Source: Pseudolabrys sp.
GTDB taxonomy: Bacteria; Pseudomonadota; Alphaproteobacteria; Rhizobiales; Xanthobacteraceae
Direction: 5' to 3'
Assembly: GCA_030684935.1 (NCBI GenBank)
Contig: JAUXXH010000022.1
Location: 1 to 34,871 of the forward strand
Length of the DNA: 34,871 nt
A model generated the notes under the pieces. The model worked only from the letters and a program-made list of their open reading frames with translations, was not told the DNA's origin and ran no database searches. The translations under genes and the position numbers were made by a program. Below, in pieces: positions 10,145-19,695 of this stretch; positions within the stretch are counted from its first letter, which is position 1; every line of letters starts with the position of its first letter.

Positions 10145-11833
10145 TCAGTTCGCCTGCCGCCGCAGGAACGCCGGAATATCGAGCTGATCTTCATCCGGCG
10201 AGTTATGCACAGCCGCCTGCCGGCCGTGCGGGTCGAGCCCCTGCGGCGCGGCCTTGCGGGCATATTCCGAGACCGGATCGGCCGAACGAGGGTCGCGGCC
10301 TTCGGCATGACGGGGCGCCGGGCGCTGGGCGGGGCGATCGAACTGGGGCACCGGCCGGGCCGCTTGCGGCGCCGGGGCCGGTTCGACCTCGTCCGCCCGC
10401 CGGCCGAGACCGACCGAAGCCAGCCGCTGCATCAGCGACATGCGGCGCTTTTCCGGGTGGTCGTCGTCGACCTCGCCGCGCTGCGCCCTGATCTCGGCCT
10501 GCGCCGGCAACGGCAACTCGTCGATTCGCGGCATGCGCTGGGTGCGGACCGCACGCTCGGCCATCGGCGGAATGAACGCCGCCGACGGCGGCGGTTCGGT
10601 GTGCATGGCTTCGCCGGGCGCCGGCTCAAACAGCGACGGCTTCATCGGCATCGGCCGGATCGAGACCTCTTCCATGGAGGTCCGCGGCAGGATCGCGGCG
10701 GCCACGGCGGCATGGGCGGCAGATTCGACCGCGGCGGCGCTGGCGGCAGCCGACACCGGCGGCGCGGTGCGCTCAATGCGCTCGGCCACGCGCGGGGCGG
10801 ACGCCCGCACCTTGCCGGCCAATTCCTTGAGCGCGGTTTCCGCCGGCGCGGTCGGACGACCGACGCTGGCGTGGTCGATGCCGGTGGCCACCACCGACAC
10901 GCGGATGATGCCTTCCAGGGTCTCGTCGAAGGTGGCGCCGACGATGATGTTGGCGTCCTGGTCGACTTCCTCGCGGATGCGGGTCGCGGCTTCGTCGACT
11001 TCGTACAGCGTCAGGTCCTTGCCGCCGGTGATCGAGACCAGCAGGCCGCGCGCGCCCTTCATCGACGCATCGTCGATCAGTGGGTTGGCGATCGCGGCCT
11101 CGGCCGCGGTCAGCGCCCGCTTCTCGCCGGAGGCCTCGCCCGTGCCCATCATCGCCTTGCCCATTTCGCGCATGACGGCGCGGACGTCGGCGAAGTCGAG
11201 GTTGATCAGGCCTTCCTTGACCATCAGGTCGGTGATGCAGGCCACGCCCGAGTAGAGCACCTGGTCGGCCATCGCGAAGGCGTCGGCGAAGGTGGTCTTC
11301 TCGTTGGCGACCCGGAACAGGTTCTGGTTCGGGATGATCAGCAGCGTGTCGACCACCTTGTGCAGTTCGACGATGCCGGCTTCCGCAAAACGCATGCGGC
11401 GCTGGCCCTCGAAATGGAACGGCTTGGTGATGACGCCGACGGTGAGGATGCCGAGTTCGCGCGCGGCCTTGGCAATGACGGGAGCAGCGCCGGTGCCGGT
11501 GCCGCCGCCCATGCCGGCGGTGACGAACACCATATGCGCGCCGGTCAGATGATCGCGGATTTCGTCGATCACTTCCTCGGCGGCGGCGCGGCCGACTTCC
11601 GGCTGGGAGCCGGCGCCGAGCCCTTCGGTCACCTGCGTGCCCATCTGGATGATGCGCTCGGCCTTGGACATCGTGAGCGCCTGCGCGTCGGTATTGGCGA
11701 CGACGAAGTCGACGCCCTGCAGGCCGCCCGTGATCATGTTGTTGACGGCATTGCCGCCGGCGCCGCCGACGCCGAACACGGTGATCCGGGGCTTCATCTC
11801 GCGAATATCTGGAATCTTCAGGTTGATCGTCAT
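10145..11833 (-). CDS. ftsZ: Cell division GTPase FtsZ
   Basis: Tubulin homologue that polymerises into the Z ring at midcell and recruits the divisome. From ATG 11831-11833 ([20 protein letters not shown]), preceded by AAGAGGC, it has 562 residues. The GTPase core spans about residues 14-320, with the tubulin signature [13 protein letters not shown] at 107-119 and the N-terminal nucleotide loop [13 protein letters not shown] at 21-33. A long, Pro/Ala/Arg-rich disordered linker follows (about 330-550) and ends in the conserved tail [11 protein letters not shown], the binding site for FtsA and other partners. The length suits Rhizobiales FtsZ proteins, which have longer linkers than E. coli FtsZ. 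It lies 97 bp downstream of ftsA. Confidence 0.97.
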   Translation of the reverse strand: MTINLKIPDIREMKPRITVFGVGGAGGNAVNNMITGGLQGVDFVVANTDAQALTMSKAERIIQMGTQVTEGLGAGSQPEVGRAAAEEVIDEIRDHLTGAHMVFVTAGMGGGTGTGAAPVIAKAARELGILTVGVITKPFHFEGQRRMRFAEAGIVELHKVVDTLLIIPNQNLFRVANEKTTFADAFAMADQVLYSGVACITDLMVKEGLINLDFADVRAVMREMGKAMMGTGEASGEKRALTAAEAAIANPLIDDASMKGARGLLVSITGGKDLTLYEVDEAATRIREEVDQDANIIVGATFDETLEGIIRVSVVATGIDHASVGRPTAPAETALKELAGKVRASAPRVAERIERTAPPVSAAASAAAVESAAHAAVAAAILPRTSMEEVSIRPMPMKPSLFEPAPGEAMHTEPPPSAAFIPPMAERAVRTQRMPRIDELPLPAQAEIRAQRGEVDDDHPEKRRMSLMQRLASVGLGRRADEVEPAPAPQAARPVPQFDRPAQRPAPRHAEGRDPRSADPVSEYARKAAPQGLDPHGRQAAVHNSPDEDQLDIPAFLRRQAN

Positions 11834-11930
11834 GTTTGCCTCTTTGATGCACGGACAGCAGGCCGGTTGTGCCCGCGCGCCGCCGAACAAGACCGATCCG
11901 CCGGTCCCTTCGTGGTTGCGTTGTTGTGGG

Positions 11931-13253
11931 TCAGAAACTCTCGCGCAGCCATTGCCCGACCCTCGCCATGTAGCCGCCAGTTCCCGTCATGAGTTGCCGC
12001 GTTCGCCGCGGTTCGAAATGTTCGAGATGCGCCGCCTGCGGGTAGACCAACAGGCCTGCCGCGACGGCAAATGCCGGACCCTTGGCCGCATCGGGCAAGC
12101 CCGACAGGCCGAGAGGCCGTCCGATACGCACGGGACGCTTGAAGATACGCGCCGCCAGATCGGCGATGCCGGCCAGTTGGCTGGCTCCGCCGGTCAGAAC
12201 CACACGCGCCCGCGGCTCGGCCGCGAACGGCGATTTGGCCAGACGGTCGCGCGCCATCTCTAGAATTTCCTCGACCCGCGGCTTGATGATCCGCACCAGC
12301 GCCGCGCGTGACACGAACTGCGGCGGCTCACGTTCATCGTCACCGACCGGAGGCACCGTGATCATGTCGCGCTCGTCCGACCCACCCGTTAAAACACTGC
12401 CATAAATCGCTTTGATTCGCTCGGCATCCGCAATGCGGGTGTTGAGTCCGCGCGCCAGGTCCATGGTCACGTGCTGGCCGCCGAGGGCGAAGCCGTCGGC
12501 ATGCACAAACCGTCCGCCCGAGAATACCGCCATGGTGGTGGTGCCGGCGCCGAGATCGATGGTGGCGGCGCCGAGATCGGCTTCATCGTCAGCCAAAGCG
12601 GCAAGGCCGGCGACGTAGGGCGATGCGACCATGGCTTCGACGCCGAGATGGCTGCGCTCGATTGTCAGCATCAGATTGCGGACGGTGGCGACATCGGCGG
12701 TGACCATGTGCATATCGACGCCGAAACGCTGGCCGAGCATGCCGCGCGGCTCGCGGATACCGGTGGCGGCGTCCAGCGCGTAGCCGATCGGCAGCGAATG
12801 CAGCACGGCGCGCCCGTCGCGCACCGAATGGCGGCTCGCCGCCGCCAGCACCCGCGCCCGGTCGCCATCGGTCACGGCGCCGCCGGCCAGTTCGATATTG
12901 GCGATGAAGCGCTCGCTGCCAAGCCGGCCGCCGGACAGCGAAACCACCACGGATTCAAGCTGCACGCCGGCGGTGCTTTCGGCCATGTCGATGGCCTGGC
13001 GGACCGCTTCCTCGGCTGAGATCAGATCGACCACGCTGCCGGCTTTCATGCCGCTGGCGGCGATATGCGAAAAACCAAGAACCCGGACGCCATGGCTGCG
13101 CCGGCGCAGCACGTCCTGCGGCGCCTGCGGCTCCAGCCTTGCGATCATGCAGACGATCTTGCTGGTGCCGATATCGAGCGCGGCCACCACCGCGGCGCGG
13201 CGCGGCGACACCGGCTTCATTTTCGGGGTCAGGTTGAAGCGAACGACGTTCAC
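11931..13253 (-). CDS. ftsA: Cell division protein FtsA
   Basis: Actin-like ATPase that ties FtsZ filaments to the inner membrane. It has 440 residues from GTG 13251-13253, whose GTGA overlaps the ftsQ stop by 4 bp and implies translational coupling. Visible motifs are the phosphate-1 loop [13 protein letters not shown] near the N-terminus, phosphate-2 [13 protein letters not shown], and the adenosine motif [13 protein letters not shown]. The C-terminus ([13 protein letters not shown]) forms the expected amphipathic membrane-targeting helix. An ATG at internal codon 12 (MKPVSPRR) is a possible alternative start. The ftsQ-ftsA-ftsZ order is the standard one. Confidence 0.95.
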   Translation of the reverse strand: MNVVRFNLTPKMKPVSPRRAAVVAALDIGTSKIVCMIARLEPQAPQDVLRRRSHGVRVLGFSHIAASGMKAGSVVDLISAEEAVRQAIDMAESTAGVQLESVVVSLSGGRLGSERFIANIELAGGAVTDGDRARVLAAASRHSVRDGRAVLHSLPIGYALDAATGIREPRGMLGQRFGVDMHMVTADVATVRNLMLTIERSHLGVEAMVASPYVAGLAALADDEADLGAATIDLGAGTTTMAVFSGGRFVHADGFALGGQHVTMDLARGLNTRIADAERIKAIYGSVLTGGSDERDMITVPPVGDDEREPPQFVSRAALVRIIKPRVEEILEMARDRLAKSPFAAEPRARVVLTGGASQLAGIADLAARIFKRPVRIGRPLGLSGLPDAAKGPAFAVAAGLLVYPQAAHLEHFEPRRTRQLMTGTGGYMARVGQWLRESF

Positions 13254-14248
13254 GCCTGGCCCCCTTTGCGGATCGATTTGCGCGCCTTCTCGGCCGCCTT
13301 GAGGGCGGCCTCGCGGGCGGTAGCGGCGTCGTCAGACAGCCGCACCGTGACCCGATCGGGACGACGCAGATCGACGGTGACGATGTCGCGCGCGAGCAAC
13401 CGGTTGGCGCGGTCGAGATCGGCCAGCGTCCGCAGCGCCTGCTCCGGTTCGGTGTCGGGCAGCATCACTTTGACGCCGCCTTGCAGGTGCAGATTCCAGC
13501 GGCGCTCGGCCACCAGCACGGAGGCCTGGACCTGGCGGGCGATCGGCGGATGGCGCGCGATCAGCGCCAGGAAATCCGGCGCGGCGCGCTCGGCGCCGGC
13601 GCCGACGATCTGCGGCAGCGAGGCGAAACGCCGCGGCACAAATGACTCAAGGACGGTGCCGTCGGCAGCGATGAGCGCGACGCGGCCGTCCCGCTGCCAC
13701 AGCGCGAACGGCAGACGCTCCTTGATCTCGATGCGCAGCCGGCCGGGATAAAGCTTGAGCACGGTGGCCTCGGCGATCCACGGATTGGCCATCAGGCGCT
13801 CGCGGGTCCGGGCGGCGTCGAGGAACAGCAGCGAGGAATGGCCGGTGATGCCGGCGAGCGCCAGAATGTCTTCGCGGCTGACTTCGCGTTCGCCGGCGAG
13901 CGCCACTTCGGAGATGCGGAAGCCGGCGCTGTTGGCGGCGGCGTCGCAGATGTCTTGCACCTGGGCGACGATCGTCGGCACATGCTCGCCTTTGACGGCG
14001 CCGTAACCGGCGCTGGCCAGCAACAGCAGCGCCGCGGCCGAGGAGCCGGCTCCGCGCGGCACGTCCCATTCAATGATCGTGTGGTACCAGTTCCGCACCG
14101 GCCGCATCCAGCGCGCCAGCGCCGCCGGCCAGCGGTACTGCGACCAGGCATGGTTCGCCCATGCGGCAGCCTGCAGCCGCGAAGCGGCCGCGGCACGCCT
14201 TCCCAGCTTTGGTTTTAGCGATTGAGCGAGGCGTCCTCGACCATCCAT
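13250..14248 (-). CDS. ftsQ: Cell division protein FtsQ
   Basis: Bitopic inner-membrane protein of the divisome that links early cytoplasmic and late periplasmic division proteins (FtsL and FtsB). From ATG 14246-14248 it has 332 residues: a basic cytoplasmic N-terminus, one membrane helix (about 91-106, SSAAALLLLASAGYGA), then a POTRA domain (FRISEVALAGEREVSREDI...) and a beta domain. The basic C-terminal tail ends [12 protein letters not shown]. An open frame continues upstream to 14329, but that part is the degenerate ddl 3' copy rather than conserved FtsQ. The first 11 or so codons (MDGRGRLAQSL) also lie in that copy, in another frame. The stop overlaps the ftsA start. Confidence 0.9.
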   Translation of the reverse strand: MDGRGRLAQSLKPKLGRRAAAASRLQAAAWANHAWSQYRWPAALARWMRPVRNWYHTIIEWDVPRGAGSSAAALLLLASAGYGAVKGEHVPTIVAQVQDICDAAANSAGFRISEVALAGEREVSREDILALAGITGHSSLLFLDAARTRERLMANPWIAEATVLKLYPGRLRIEIKERLPFALWQRDGRVALIAADGTVLESFVPRRFASLPQIVGAGAERAAPDFLALIARHPPIARQVQASVLVAERRWNLHLQGGVKVMLPDTEPEQALRTLADLDRANRLLARDIVTVDLRRPDRVTVRLSDDAATAREAALKAAEKARKSIRKGGQA

Positions 14249-14334
14249 CGCGACCGGCTCTTCAAACGTTGTGCCCGAAACCTCAGGCCATGTGGGCAGC
14301 AAGTGCAGGCACGGGCGAGGGTTCGTCATGCCCG
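14225..14334 (-). repeat. Degenerate second copy of the ddl 3' end
   Basis: Bases 14225-14247 are a perfect 23-bp copy of 14557-14579 inside ddl. Read in the ddl frame, this site still says R-W-M-V-E-D-A-S-L-N-R-stop, against R-W-M-V-E-D-A-S-L-D-R-stop in ddl. Upstream, a hand alignment continues at roughly 70-75% identity (with a gap and about 13 extra bases) to the CATGAC that encodes GMT in ddl (14644-14653 versus 14325-14334). It is therefore a decayed duplicate of about the last 35 codons of ddl, now serving as the ftsQ leader and first codons. Confidence 0.7.
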
Positions 14335-14467
14335 ATCGGGGCTTCGGCGGGAGTCGGAACCCAGATGGGGCCGGCCTTCTGCCGTCGTTCAGCGGCCCCC
14401 TTCCACGCGCGCGACTCCCCGTCGCGATGCGCTTGAAACGCCGCTATGCCTACTCTTCGGGCTATTT

Positions 14468-14483
14468 GGTAAACGATTAGTAA
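14468..14483 (-). promoter_or_regulatory. Possible degenerate CtrA box upstream of ftsQ
   Basis: On the minus strand the site reads TTAC-TAATCGT-TTACC, which keeps the 7-base spacing of the CtrA consensus TTAA-N7-TTAAC but has a C in place of A in each half. CtrA is known to bind upstream of ftsQ in Caulobacter, which makes the position suggestive. The match is imperfect, so this is only a candidate. Confidence 0.25.
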
Positions 14484-14546
14484 AGTTTTACGGATCTGAC
14501 CGATGTACCCGCAGGAAGCCGCGGCTGTGGCCGGACGGGCACTGTT

Positions 14547-15476
14547 TTACCGGTCCAGCGAGGCGTCCTCGACCATCCAGCGCGCCAGTTCCTCGAACGG
14601 CATGCCGGCATGCACGGCGAGTTCCGGCACCAGCGAGGTCTCGGTCATGCCCGGCTGGGTGTTGACCTCGAGGCAGGCGATGCCGCCAACCCCAGCAATG
14701 CTGTCGTCATAGCGGAAGTCGGCCCGTGTCACGCCCCGGCAGCCGAGCGCCCGGTGCGCCAGCAGCGCCAGCCGCCGGCATTCCTCGTAGACTTCGGCCG
14801 ACACCGGCGCCGGCAGCAGATGCTTGGAGCCGCCGGGGGCATATTTGGCCTCGTAGTCGTACCATTTGGTCGCCGGAACGATCTCGATGACGCCGAGCGC
14901 CTTGTCGCCGACCACGGCGCAGGTCAGTTCCTTGCCGGGAATGAACGGCTCGACCAGCACCTTGTCGCCGAACGACCAGTCGGCGCGATTGAGTTCCTGC
15001 GGCGGATGGGCGTGATCCTCGCGGACAATGAACACGCCGACGGAGGAGCCCTCCGCCACCGGCTTGATCACGTAAGGTCGCGGCAGCAGATGCGCTTTCG
15101 CCGCCTCCAGCCGCGACACCACAACGCCGCCGGGCACCGGTACGCCGCCGGCCTTCAGCACGGTCTTGGCGATATCCTTCTGCATCGCGACGGCGGAGGC
15201 CATCACGCCGGAATGGCTGTAGGGAATGCCGAGGATCTCCAGCATGCCCTGCAGCGTGCCGTCCTCGCCGGGACGGCCATGCAGCACGTTGAGCACGCAA
15301 TCGGGATTCAGTGCACGCAGCGTCGCGGCGATGTCGCGGTCGACGTCGATTCGGCTAACGCGGTAGGCGCCGAGACGGTCCAGCGCGTCGGCGCAGGCCT
15401 TGCCGGAGCGCAGCGATACCTCGCGCTCGGCCGACCAGCCTCCCATCAGAACGGCGACATGTTTGCTGGCGTTAAT
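14547..15476 (-). CDS. ddl: D-alanine-D-alanine ligase, probable AUU start
   Basis: ATP-grasp ligase that makes D-Ala-D-Ala for MurF in the cytosol. The first ATG (15444-15446) would begin at MGGWSAEREVSLRSG and remove the first beta strand of the fold. The frame stays open upstream as N-A-S-K-H-V-A-V-L-M-G-G-W with no ATG, GTG or TTG; the best start is ATT 15474-15476, 4 bases after GGAGAGC. That gives 309 residues, normal for DdlB. Other motifs: PYVIKPVAEGSSVGVF (ATP-binding strand and loop), VLVEPFIPGKELTCAV, and CLEVNTQPGMTETSLVP near the C-terminus with the metal-binding glutamate and asparagine. It sits between murB and ftsQ, its usual place, but a plus-strand gene separates it from murB. 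Confidence 0.9.
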   Translation of the reverse strand: MNASKHVAVLMGGWSAEREVSLRSGKACADALDRLGAYRVSRIDVDRDIAATLRALNPDCVLNVLHGRPGEDGTLQGMLEILGIPYSHSGVMASAVAMQKDIAKTVLKAGGVPVPGGVVVSRLEAAKAHLLPRPYVIKPVAEGSSVGVFIVREDHAHPPQELNRADWSFGDKVLVEPFIPGKELTCAVVGDKALGVIEIVPATKWYDYEAKYAPGGSKHLLPAPVSAEVYEECRRLALLAHRALGCRGVTRADFRYDDSIAGVGGIACLEVNTQPGMTETSLVPELAVHAGMPFEELARWMVEDASLDR

Positions 15477-15545
15477 GGCGGCTCTCCGAATCAGGACTGA
15501 ACGTTGACGTTATATAAGGGCCTTGCGGCCTAATACCCCAAGCCG

Positions 15546-15573
15546 GTGACCGCATTGCTAACGCGGATATTAT
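15546..15573 (+). promoter_or_regulatory. Candidate sigma-70 promoter for the DUF4239-like gene
   Basis: GTGACC (15546-15551) and TATTAT (15568-15573), 16 bp apart, match the housekeeping consensus at 4 of 6 and 5 of 6 positions. They lie about 28 bp before the GTG start at 15602, in the divergent gap with ddl. The call rests on pattern only. Confidence 0.3.
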
Positions 15574-15601
15574 TGGGGCAGGCAACGAAGCGAGGTGGCG
15601 C

Positions 15602-16375
15602 GTGATCGCAGCATGGCTCGATTTACCCTCGGCCGGGGTGTTTGCCGTCCTGATCGGTCTCTATGGCGCCGTTACCGGAGCAATTGCCTGGGCATCGTTT
15701 AGCCGGCCCTTGGGTCACGCCGTGCAGCGGCTCGACGGCGTGGTGCCGCCGTTTTTTACCGCGATCGCTATCTTGTTTGCCCTGATGACCGGCTTTCTCG
15801 CCAACGACATCGGCGACCGCAACCGGCACGCCGCACGCGCCGTGCAAACCGAAACCGCCGAGTTGCGCAATGTATTCACCTTGAGCGTGGCATCGGCCTC
15901 CGATATGCGCGAGATCCGCGATGCCTGGTCGGCTTATGTGAAGTCCGTCATCGCCGACGACTGGGCGGCCATGGAAAGCGGCCGGCCATCGGCGACGGCC
16001 GGCGCCGCCTTTGACGCCCTGCTCCGCGAGGTCAGCGATCCCAATATCGGCGCCACGGCCGGCCCGGCGGTCCAATCGGCTTTGCTCAACGCCGCTGTCC
16101 GCGTCGGCACCGCACGATCCGAGCGCGTGGCGCTGGCCTCCGACCGCACCAACGATCTCAAGTGGATGATGGTGCTGCTGCTCGGTGTCATGACGCTGGT
16201 CGCCATCGGCGTCGTGCATCTGCAACGCAGGAACGCGCAACTGGCGGCGCTGACGATCTTCGCCACGTCGACGGTCATTGCACTCGGCCTGATCGGGTTG
16301 CAGGAGCACCCGTTCGCCGGCCCTCTCAGCATCAGTCCGGCGCCGCTCCAGGAACTGCTCAAGCTGAACGGCTAG
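15602..16375 (+). CDS. DUF4239-like integral membrane protein
   Basis: A 257-residue protein with four predicted membrane helices in two pairs: about 11-33 ([20 protein letters not shown]), 50-68 ([20 protein letters not shown]), 188-208 ([20 protein letters not shown]) and 214-232. A soluble helical segment lies between the pairs ([20 protein letters not shown]). This layout matches the DUF4239 (bestrophin-like) family of unknown function, common in alphaproteobacteria. The start is GTG 15602 with GAGGTGG upstream. It is on the opposite strand to the whole dcw cluster; its stop overlaps the murB stop within a CTAG palindrome, so the two genes converge with no gap. A role in division or the envelope is not shown by the sequence. 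Confidence 0.7.
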   Translation: MIAAWLDLPSAGVFAVLIGLYGAVTGAIAWASFSRPLGHAVQRLDGVVPPFFTAIAILFALMTGFLANDIGDRNRHAARAVQTETAELRNVFTLSVASASDMREIRDAWSAYVKSVIADDWAAMESGRPSATAGAAFDALLREVSDPNIGATAGPAVQSALLNAAVRVGTARSERVALASDRTNDLKWMMVLLLGVMTLVAIGVVHLQRRNAQLAALTIFATSTVIALGLIGLQEHPFAGPLSISPAPLQELLKLNG

Positions 16376-17286
16376 GCGATCCCGATCCGCTTGATTTCCC
16401 ACTCGAGATCGACGCCGGACTGCGCCTTGACCCGGGCCCGTACGGTCTCGCCCAGCGTCTCGATGTCGGCCGCGGTGGCGTTGCCGAGATTGATCAGGAA
16501 ATTGCAGTGCAGTTCGGACACCTGCGCGCCGCCGACGATGAGCCCCCGGCAGCCGGCAGCGTCGATCAGCTTCCAGGCGTTGTGGCCGGGCGGATTCTTG
16601 AAGGTCGAGCCGCTGGTGCGGTTGCGCGGTTGCGACGCCTCGCGCTTCTGCTTGATTTCGGCCATTTCCGCCGCGATCGTCTCCGGATCGCCGGGCCGGC
16701 CCTGAAACGTCGCGCGGGTGAAGATCACATCCTCCGGCGCACCCGAGTGGCGATAGGTGAACCCCATCTCGGCGTTGCTGAGGGTGACGATCTTGCCTTG
16801 CCGGTTGATGCCGCGCGCTTCGATCAGGACATCCTTGGTCTCGCCGCCATAGGCGCCGCCGTTCATCCGCAACGCGCCGCCAATGCCGCCGGGAATGCCG
16901 CTCAGGAAAGACAGCCCGGCGATGCTCGCCGTCTGTGCGGCGCGCGCGACGTGCGCATCGAGCGCGGCGGTGCCGGCCACGACGCGGTGGTTTTCGTCAG
17001 TGCTTATCTCGCCAAAGGCACGACCGAGCCGGATCACCATGCCCGGCACGCCGCCGTCGCGCACGATCAGGTTGGAACCGGCGCCGATCACGGTGACCGG
17101 CACGTCGGCCGGCAGATTGCGCAGGACATAAGCGAGATCGTCCTCGTCCTCCGGCATGAACAATGACTGCGCCGGGCCGCCGACGCGAAACCAGGTGAAG
17201 CTGTCGAGCGGCTGGTTGGCGATCAGCTTGCCGCGCAGTTGCGGCGCATACGCCTTGAGGTCGGCAGTGAAGTCGGGGAAGGTCAT
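16372..17286 (-). CDS. murB: UDP-N-acetylenolpyruvoylglucosamine reductase MurB
   Basis: FAD enzyme that reduces UDP-GlcNAc-enolpyruvate to UDP-MurNAc with NADPH, the second committed step of peptidoglycan precursor synthesis. From ATG 17284-17286 ([15 protein letters not shown]) it has 304 residues; ATG 17296-17298 (MIETMTF) is an alternative start. Family motifs are [10 protein letters not shown] (FAD domain), [34 protein letters not shown], and [10 protein letters not shown] with the catalytic serine. It is downstream of murC by 121 bp, and that gap contains palindromic repeats. Confidence 0.95.
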   Translation of the reverse strand: MTFPDFTADLKAYAPQLRGKLIANQPLDSFTWFRVGGPAQSLFMPEDEDDLAYVLRNLPADVPVTVIGAGSNLIVRDGGVPGMVIRLGRAFGEISTDENHRVVAGTAALDAHVARAAQTASIAGLSFLSGIPGGIGGALRMNGGAYGGETKDVLIEARGINRQGKIVTLSNAEMGFTYRHSGAPEDVIFTRATFQGRPGDPETIAAEMAEIKQKREASQPRNRTSGSTFKNPPGHNAWKLIDAAGCRGLIVGGAQVSELHCNFLINLGNATAADIETLGETVRARVKAQSGVDLEWEIKRIGIA

Positions 17287-17295
17287 GGTCTCTAT

Positions 17296-17375
17296 CATCA
17301 CCGGGCTTGTCCCGGTAATCCCGATTAAAATGGCACTGCGTCCCTTATGGCTGGGACAATGCCGGGCATGACGGC
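17296..17375. repeat. Pair of dispersed palindromic repeats between murC and murB
   Basis: CACCGGGCTTGTCCCGGTAA (about 17299-17318) and the inverse-oriented CTGGGACAATGCCGGGCATG (about 17351-17370) face each other. Both resemble the Hyphomicrobiales intergenic palindrome with the core CCGGGCTTGTCCCGG. The first forms a hairpin, ACCGGG/CCCGGT. In an RNA running from murC to murB the pair could fold into a larger structure. Confidence 0.5.
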
Positions 17376-17407
17376 GAATGGGGTAGTCGTCACGGCCCAC
17401 AACGCCC

Positions 17408-18811
17408 CTACCCCAGCGCCTTCAGTTCCCCCGGCAGCGCATAGGCCCACTGCGTTATCGAACCGGCACCGAGCAACACGACATAATCCCCTGGCCTGGC
17501 CAGCCCCTTGACGATGCCGGCGAGGTTTTCCGGACCGTCGAGCGGCATGACCTGACGATGGCCGCGCGCGCGCAGCGCCTGCACCAGATGATCGCGGTCG
17601 ACGCCCTCGATCGGCTGTTCGCCTGCGGCATAGACATTGGCGACGATCACGGCGTCGGCGTCGTTGAAGCAGGTCGAGAACGGCTCGAACAGCGACTTCA
17701 GCCGCGTATAGCGATGCGGCTGCACCACGGCGATCACCTGCCCCTTGGTCGACTCGCGCGCAGCTTTCAGCACCGCGGCGATTTCCACCGGGTGATGGCC
17801 ATAGTCGTCGATGATGGTGGCGCCGTTCCATTCGCCGACTTTGGTGAAGCGCCGCTTGACGCCACCGAATTTACCAAGGGCGGCGCGGATCTTGTCGTCG
17901 GCAATGCCAAGTTCATGCGCCACCGCAATGGCCGAGGTGGCATTGAGCGCGTTGTGGCGGCCCGGCATCGGCAATTCGAGATCGCGGATGGCGTGGATTT
18001 CCTTGCCGTCGCGATCGCGGAACAGCACCGTGAAGCTCTGTTTGCCGCCGGCATTGCTGAGATCGACCAGGCGCACATCGGCCTGCGGATTTTCGCCATA
18101 GGTGACGATGCGGCGGTCGATGATGCGGCCGACCAGGCGCTGCACGATCGGATGATCGGTGCACATCACGGCGAAGCCGTAAAACGGCACGTTCTCGACG
18201 AAGTCGATGAAGGCGTCCTGCACCGCGGCGAAGGTGCCGAAGTGATCGAGATGCTCGGCGTCGACATTGGTGACGATGGCGACATCGGCCGGCAGCTTGA
18301 GAAAGGTGCCGTCGGACTCGTCGGCCTCGACCACCATCCAGTCGCCGGCGCCCAGCCGCGCATTGGTGCCATAGGCGTTGATGATGCCGCCGTTGATGAC
18401 AGTCGGATCGAAGCCGCCGGAATCGAGCAGCGTCGCCACCATCGACGTGGTCGTGGTCTTGCCGTGGGTGCCGGCGATGGCGACGCAGCTTTTCAGCCGC
18501 ATCAGTTCGGCCAGCATCTCGGCGCGGCGCACCACCGGCAGACGCTTGCCGCGCGCGGCGATGAGTTCCGGATTGTCCGGCTTGATCGCGGACGACACCA
18601 CCAGCACGTCGGCGCCGTCGACGTTTTCGGCCTTGTGACCGATGAAAACTGTAATACCGAGATCGCGCAGGCGCTTGACGTTGGCGCCGTCGGCGACGTC
18701 CGAGCCGGTCACGGTGTAGCCGAGATTGGCCAGCACCTCGGCGATGCCGCTCATGCCGATGCCGCCGATGCCGACGAAGTGCACCGGTCCGATGTCGCGC
18801 GGCAGTTTCAT
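17408..18811 (-). CDS. murC: UDP-N-acetylmuramate-L-alanine ligase MurC
   Basis: Adds L-alanine to UDP-MurNAc using ATP, the first amino-acid step of the peptidoglycan stem peptide. From ATG 18809-18811 ([20 protein letters not shown]), behind a GGGGGAC ribosome site, it has 467 residues, normal for MurC. Motifs: [15 protein letters not shown] (UDP-binding Rossmann loop), [18 protein letters not shown] (ATP P-loop), [14 protein letters not shown], and [12 protein letters not shown]. It is the first minus-strand gene after the DUF3047-like gene, so a promoter in 18812-18959 is likely. Confidence 0.96.
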   Translation of the reverse strand: MKLPRDIGPVHFVGIGGIGMSGIAEVLANLGYTVTGSDVADGANVKRLRDLGITVFIGHKAENVDGADVLVVSSAIKPDNPELIAARGKRLPVVRRAEMLAELMRLKSCVAIAGTHGKTTTTSMVATLLDSGGFDPTVINGGIINAYGTNARLGAGDWMVVEADESDGTFLKLPADVAIVTNVDAEHLDHFGTFAAVQDAFIDFVENVPFYGFAVMCTDHPIVQRLVGRIIDRRIVTYGENPQADVRLVDLSNAGGKQSFTVLFRDRDGKEIHAIRDLELPMPGRHNALNATSAIAVAHELGIADDKIRAALGKFGGVKRRFTKVGEWNGATIIDDYGHHPVEIAAVLKAARESTKGQVIAVVQPHRYTRLKSLFEPFSTCFNDADAVIVANVYAAGEQPIEGVDRDHLVQALRARGHRQVMPLDGPENLAGIVKGLARPGDYVVLLGAGSITQWAYALPGELKALG

Positions 18812-18959
18812 GGGATCGTCCCCCGAGGTCGCAGATCCGCGAAGCGGACAGTATCTTCGGTGCATCGTTTAGGGCACCGCTTGGGAAATTGAAAGCGCCC
18901 CCGGATCGCCATCTTTATAAGCAAGAGAGACGGAACCGGGATCGGGCCGGGAGGTCAGA

Positions 18960-19670
18960 ATGAATGCCGATATGAGGCCAAGACGCCGGTACTTGCCAGC
19001 CTCGCTGCTCGGCGTGGCCATGGCAGCTTCGCTTTTCGGCCCCGGCGCGGCGCTTGCGGCCACGCCAGTGCAGTTCGGTCCCAACCTAAACGCCAACGGC
19101 TGGCGGCTAATGACCTTTCCGCGCCGTGCCCCCGCTCAATTCACCGCTGCCGAGCCCGGAACGCTGGCGGTTCGCGCCGATCGTGGCGTCGCCGTATTAT
19201 GGCGCCAGATCACACCGGCTGTGGCCAATCCCGTCAACGCGCGATGGCGCTGGCGGGTCGAAAGCAGCGTCGGTCCGACCGACCTTGCGCGCAAGGGCGG
19301 GGATGATCGAGCGCTCGCCGTCTACTTCGTTTTTTCCGATACCCTCGGAGGGAACGAGCCAATCGATCTCGGCAACGCCATGCGGTCGGGTCAGGCGAAC
19401 ATCTTGATTTATGTTTGGGGCGGCAGCGCACCTAAAGGCCGTGTCCTCGCATCGCCATATCTGGGCCGGAACGGACGCACCATCGTGCTGCAGTCGGCCG
19501 CCGATACGATCGGCAACTGGACCGCCGAGCGTGTTGACCTCAGCGCTGACTATCGCAAAGCGTTCGGCGGCGCCGCTCCCACACTTGTCGCCGTGGCGGT
19601 ATCGTCGGATTCCGACGACACGTCGGGGATAAATGTCGGGGCAGTCGGCGACCTGACGATAAATCCCTGA
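18960..19670 (+). CDS. DUF3047-like secreted protein
   Basis: A 236-residue exported protein. A signal peptide (about 1-33, basic start then YLPASLLGVAMAASLF, ending ALA-ATP) precedes a beta-rich domain. Features typical of the DUF3047 family are the tryptophan-rich NARWRWRVESS and the following DLARKGGDDRALAVYFVF, then NILIYVWG and WTAERVDLSADYRKAFGG. The start is ATG 18960 with GGGAGGT 5 bases upstream. It lies between murG and murC on the opposite strand, convergent with murG (25-bp gap) and divergent from murC. Function is unknown; the family resembles carbohydrate-binding or beta-sandwich domains, but that is not certain. Confidence 0.75.
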   Translation: MNADMRPRRRYLPASLLGVAMAASLFGPGAALAATPVQFGPNLNANGWRLMTFPRRAPAQFTAAEPGTLAVRADRGVAVLWRQITPAVANPVNARWRWRVESSVGPTDLARKGGDDRALAVYFVFSDTLGGNEPIDLGNAMRSGQANILIYVWGGSAPKGRVLASPYLGRNGRTIVLQSAADTIGNWTAERVDLSADYRKAFGGAAPTLVAVAVSSDSDDTSGINVGAVGDLTINP

Positions 19671-19695
19671 GCGCCACAGCGACTGTCCATCCGAC

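Noticed and set aside
10118..11992. Very long plus-strand open frame opposite ftsZ (and similar ones opposite ftsI, rsmH, recN and murC)
   Set aside because: High-GC coding DNA gives long open frames on the opposite strand. The translations are Arg/Gly/His-rich without known motifs, while the minus-strand frames carry clear family signatures.
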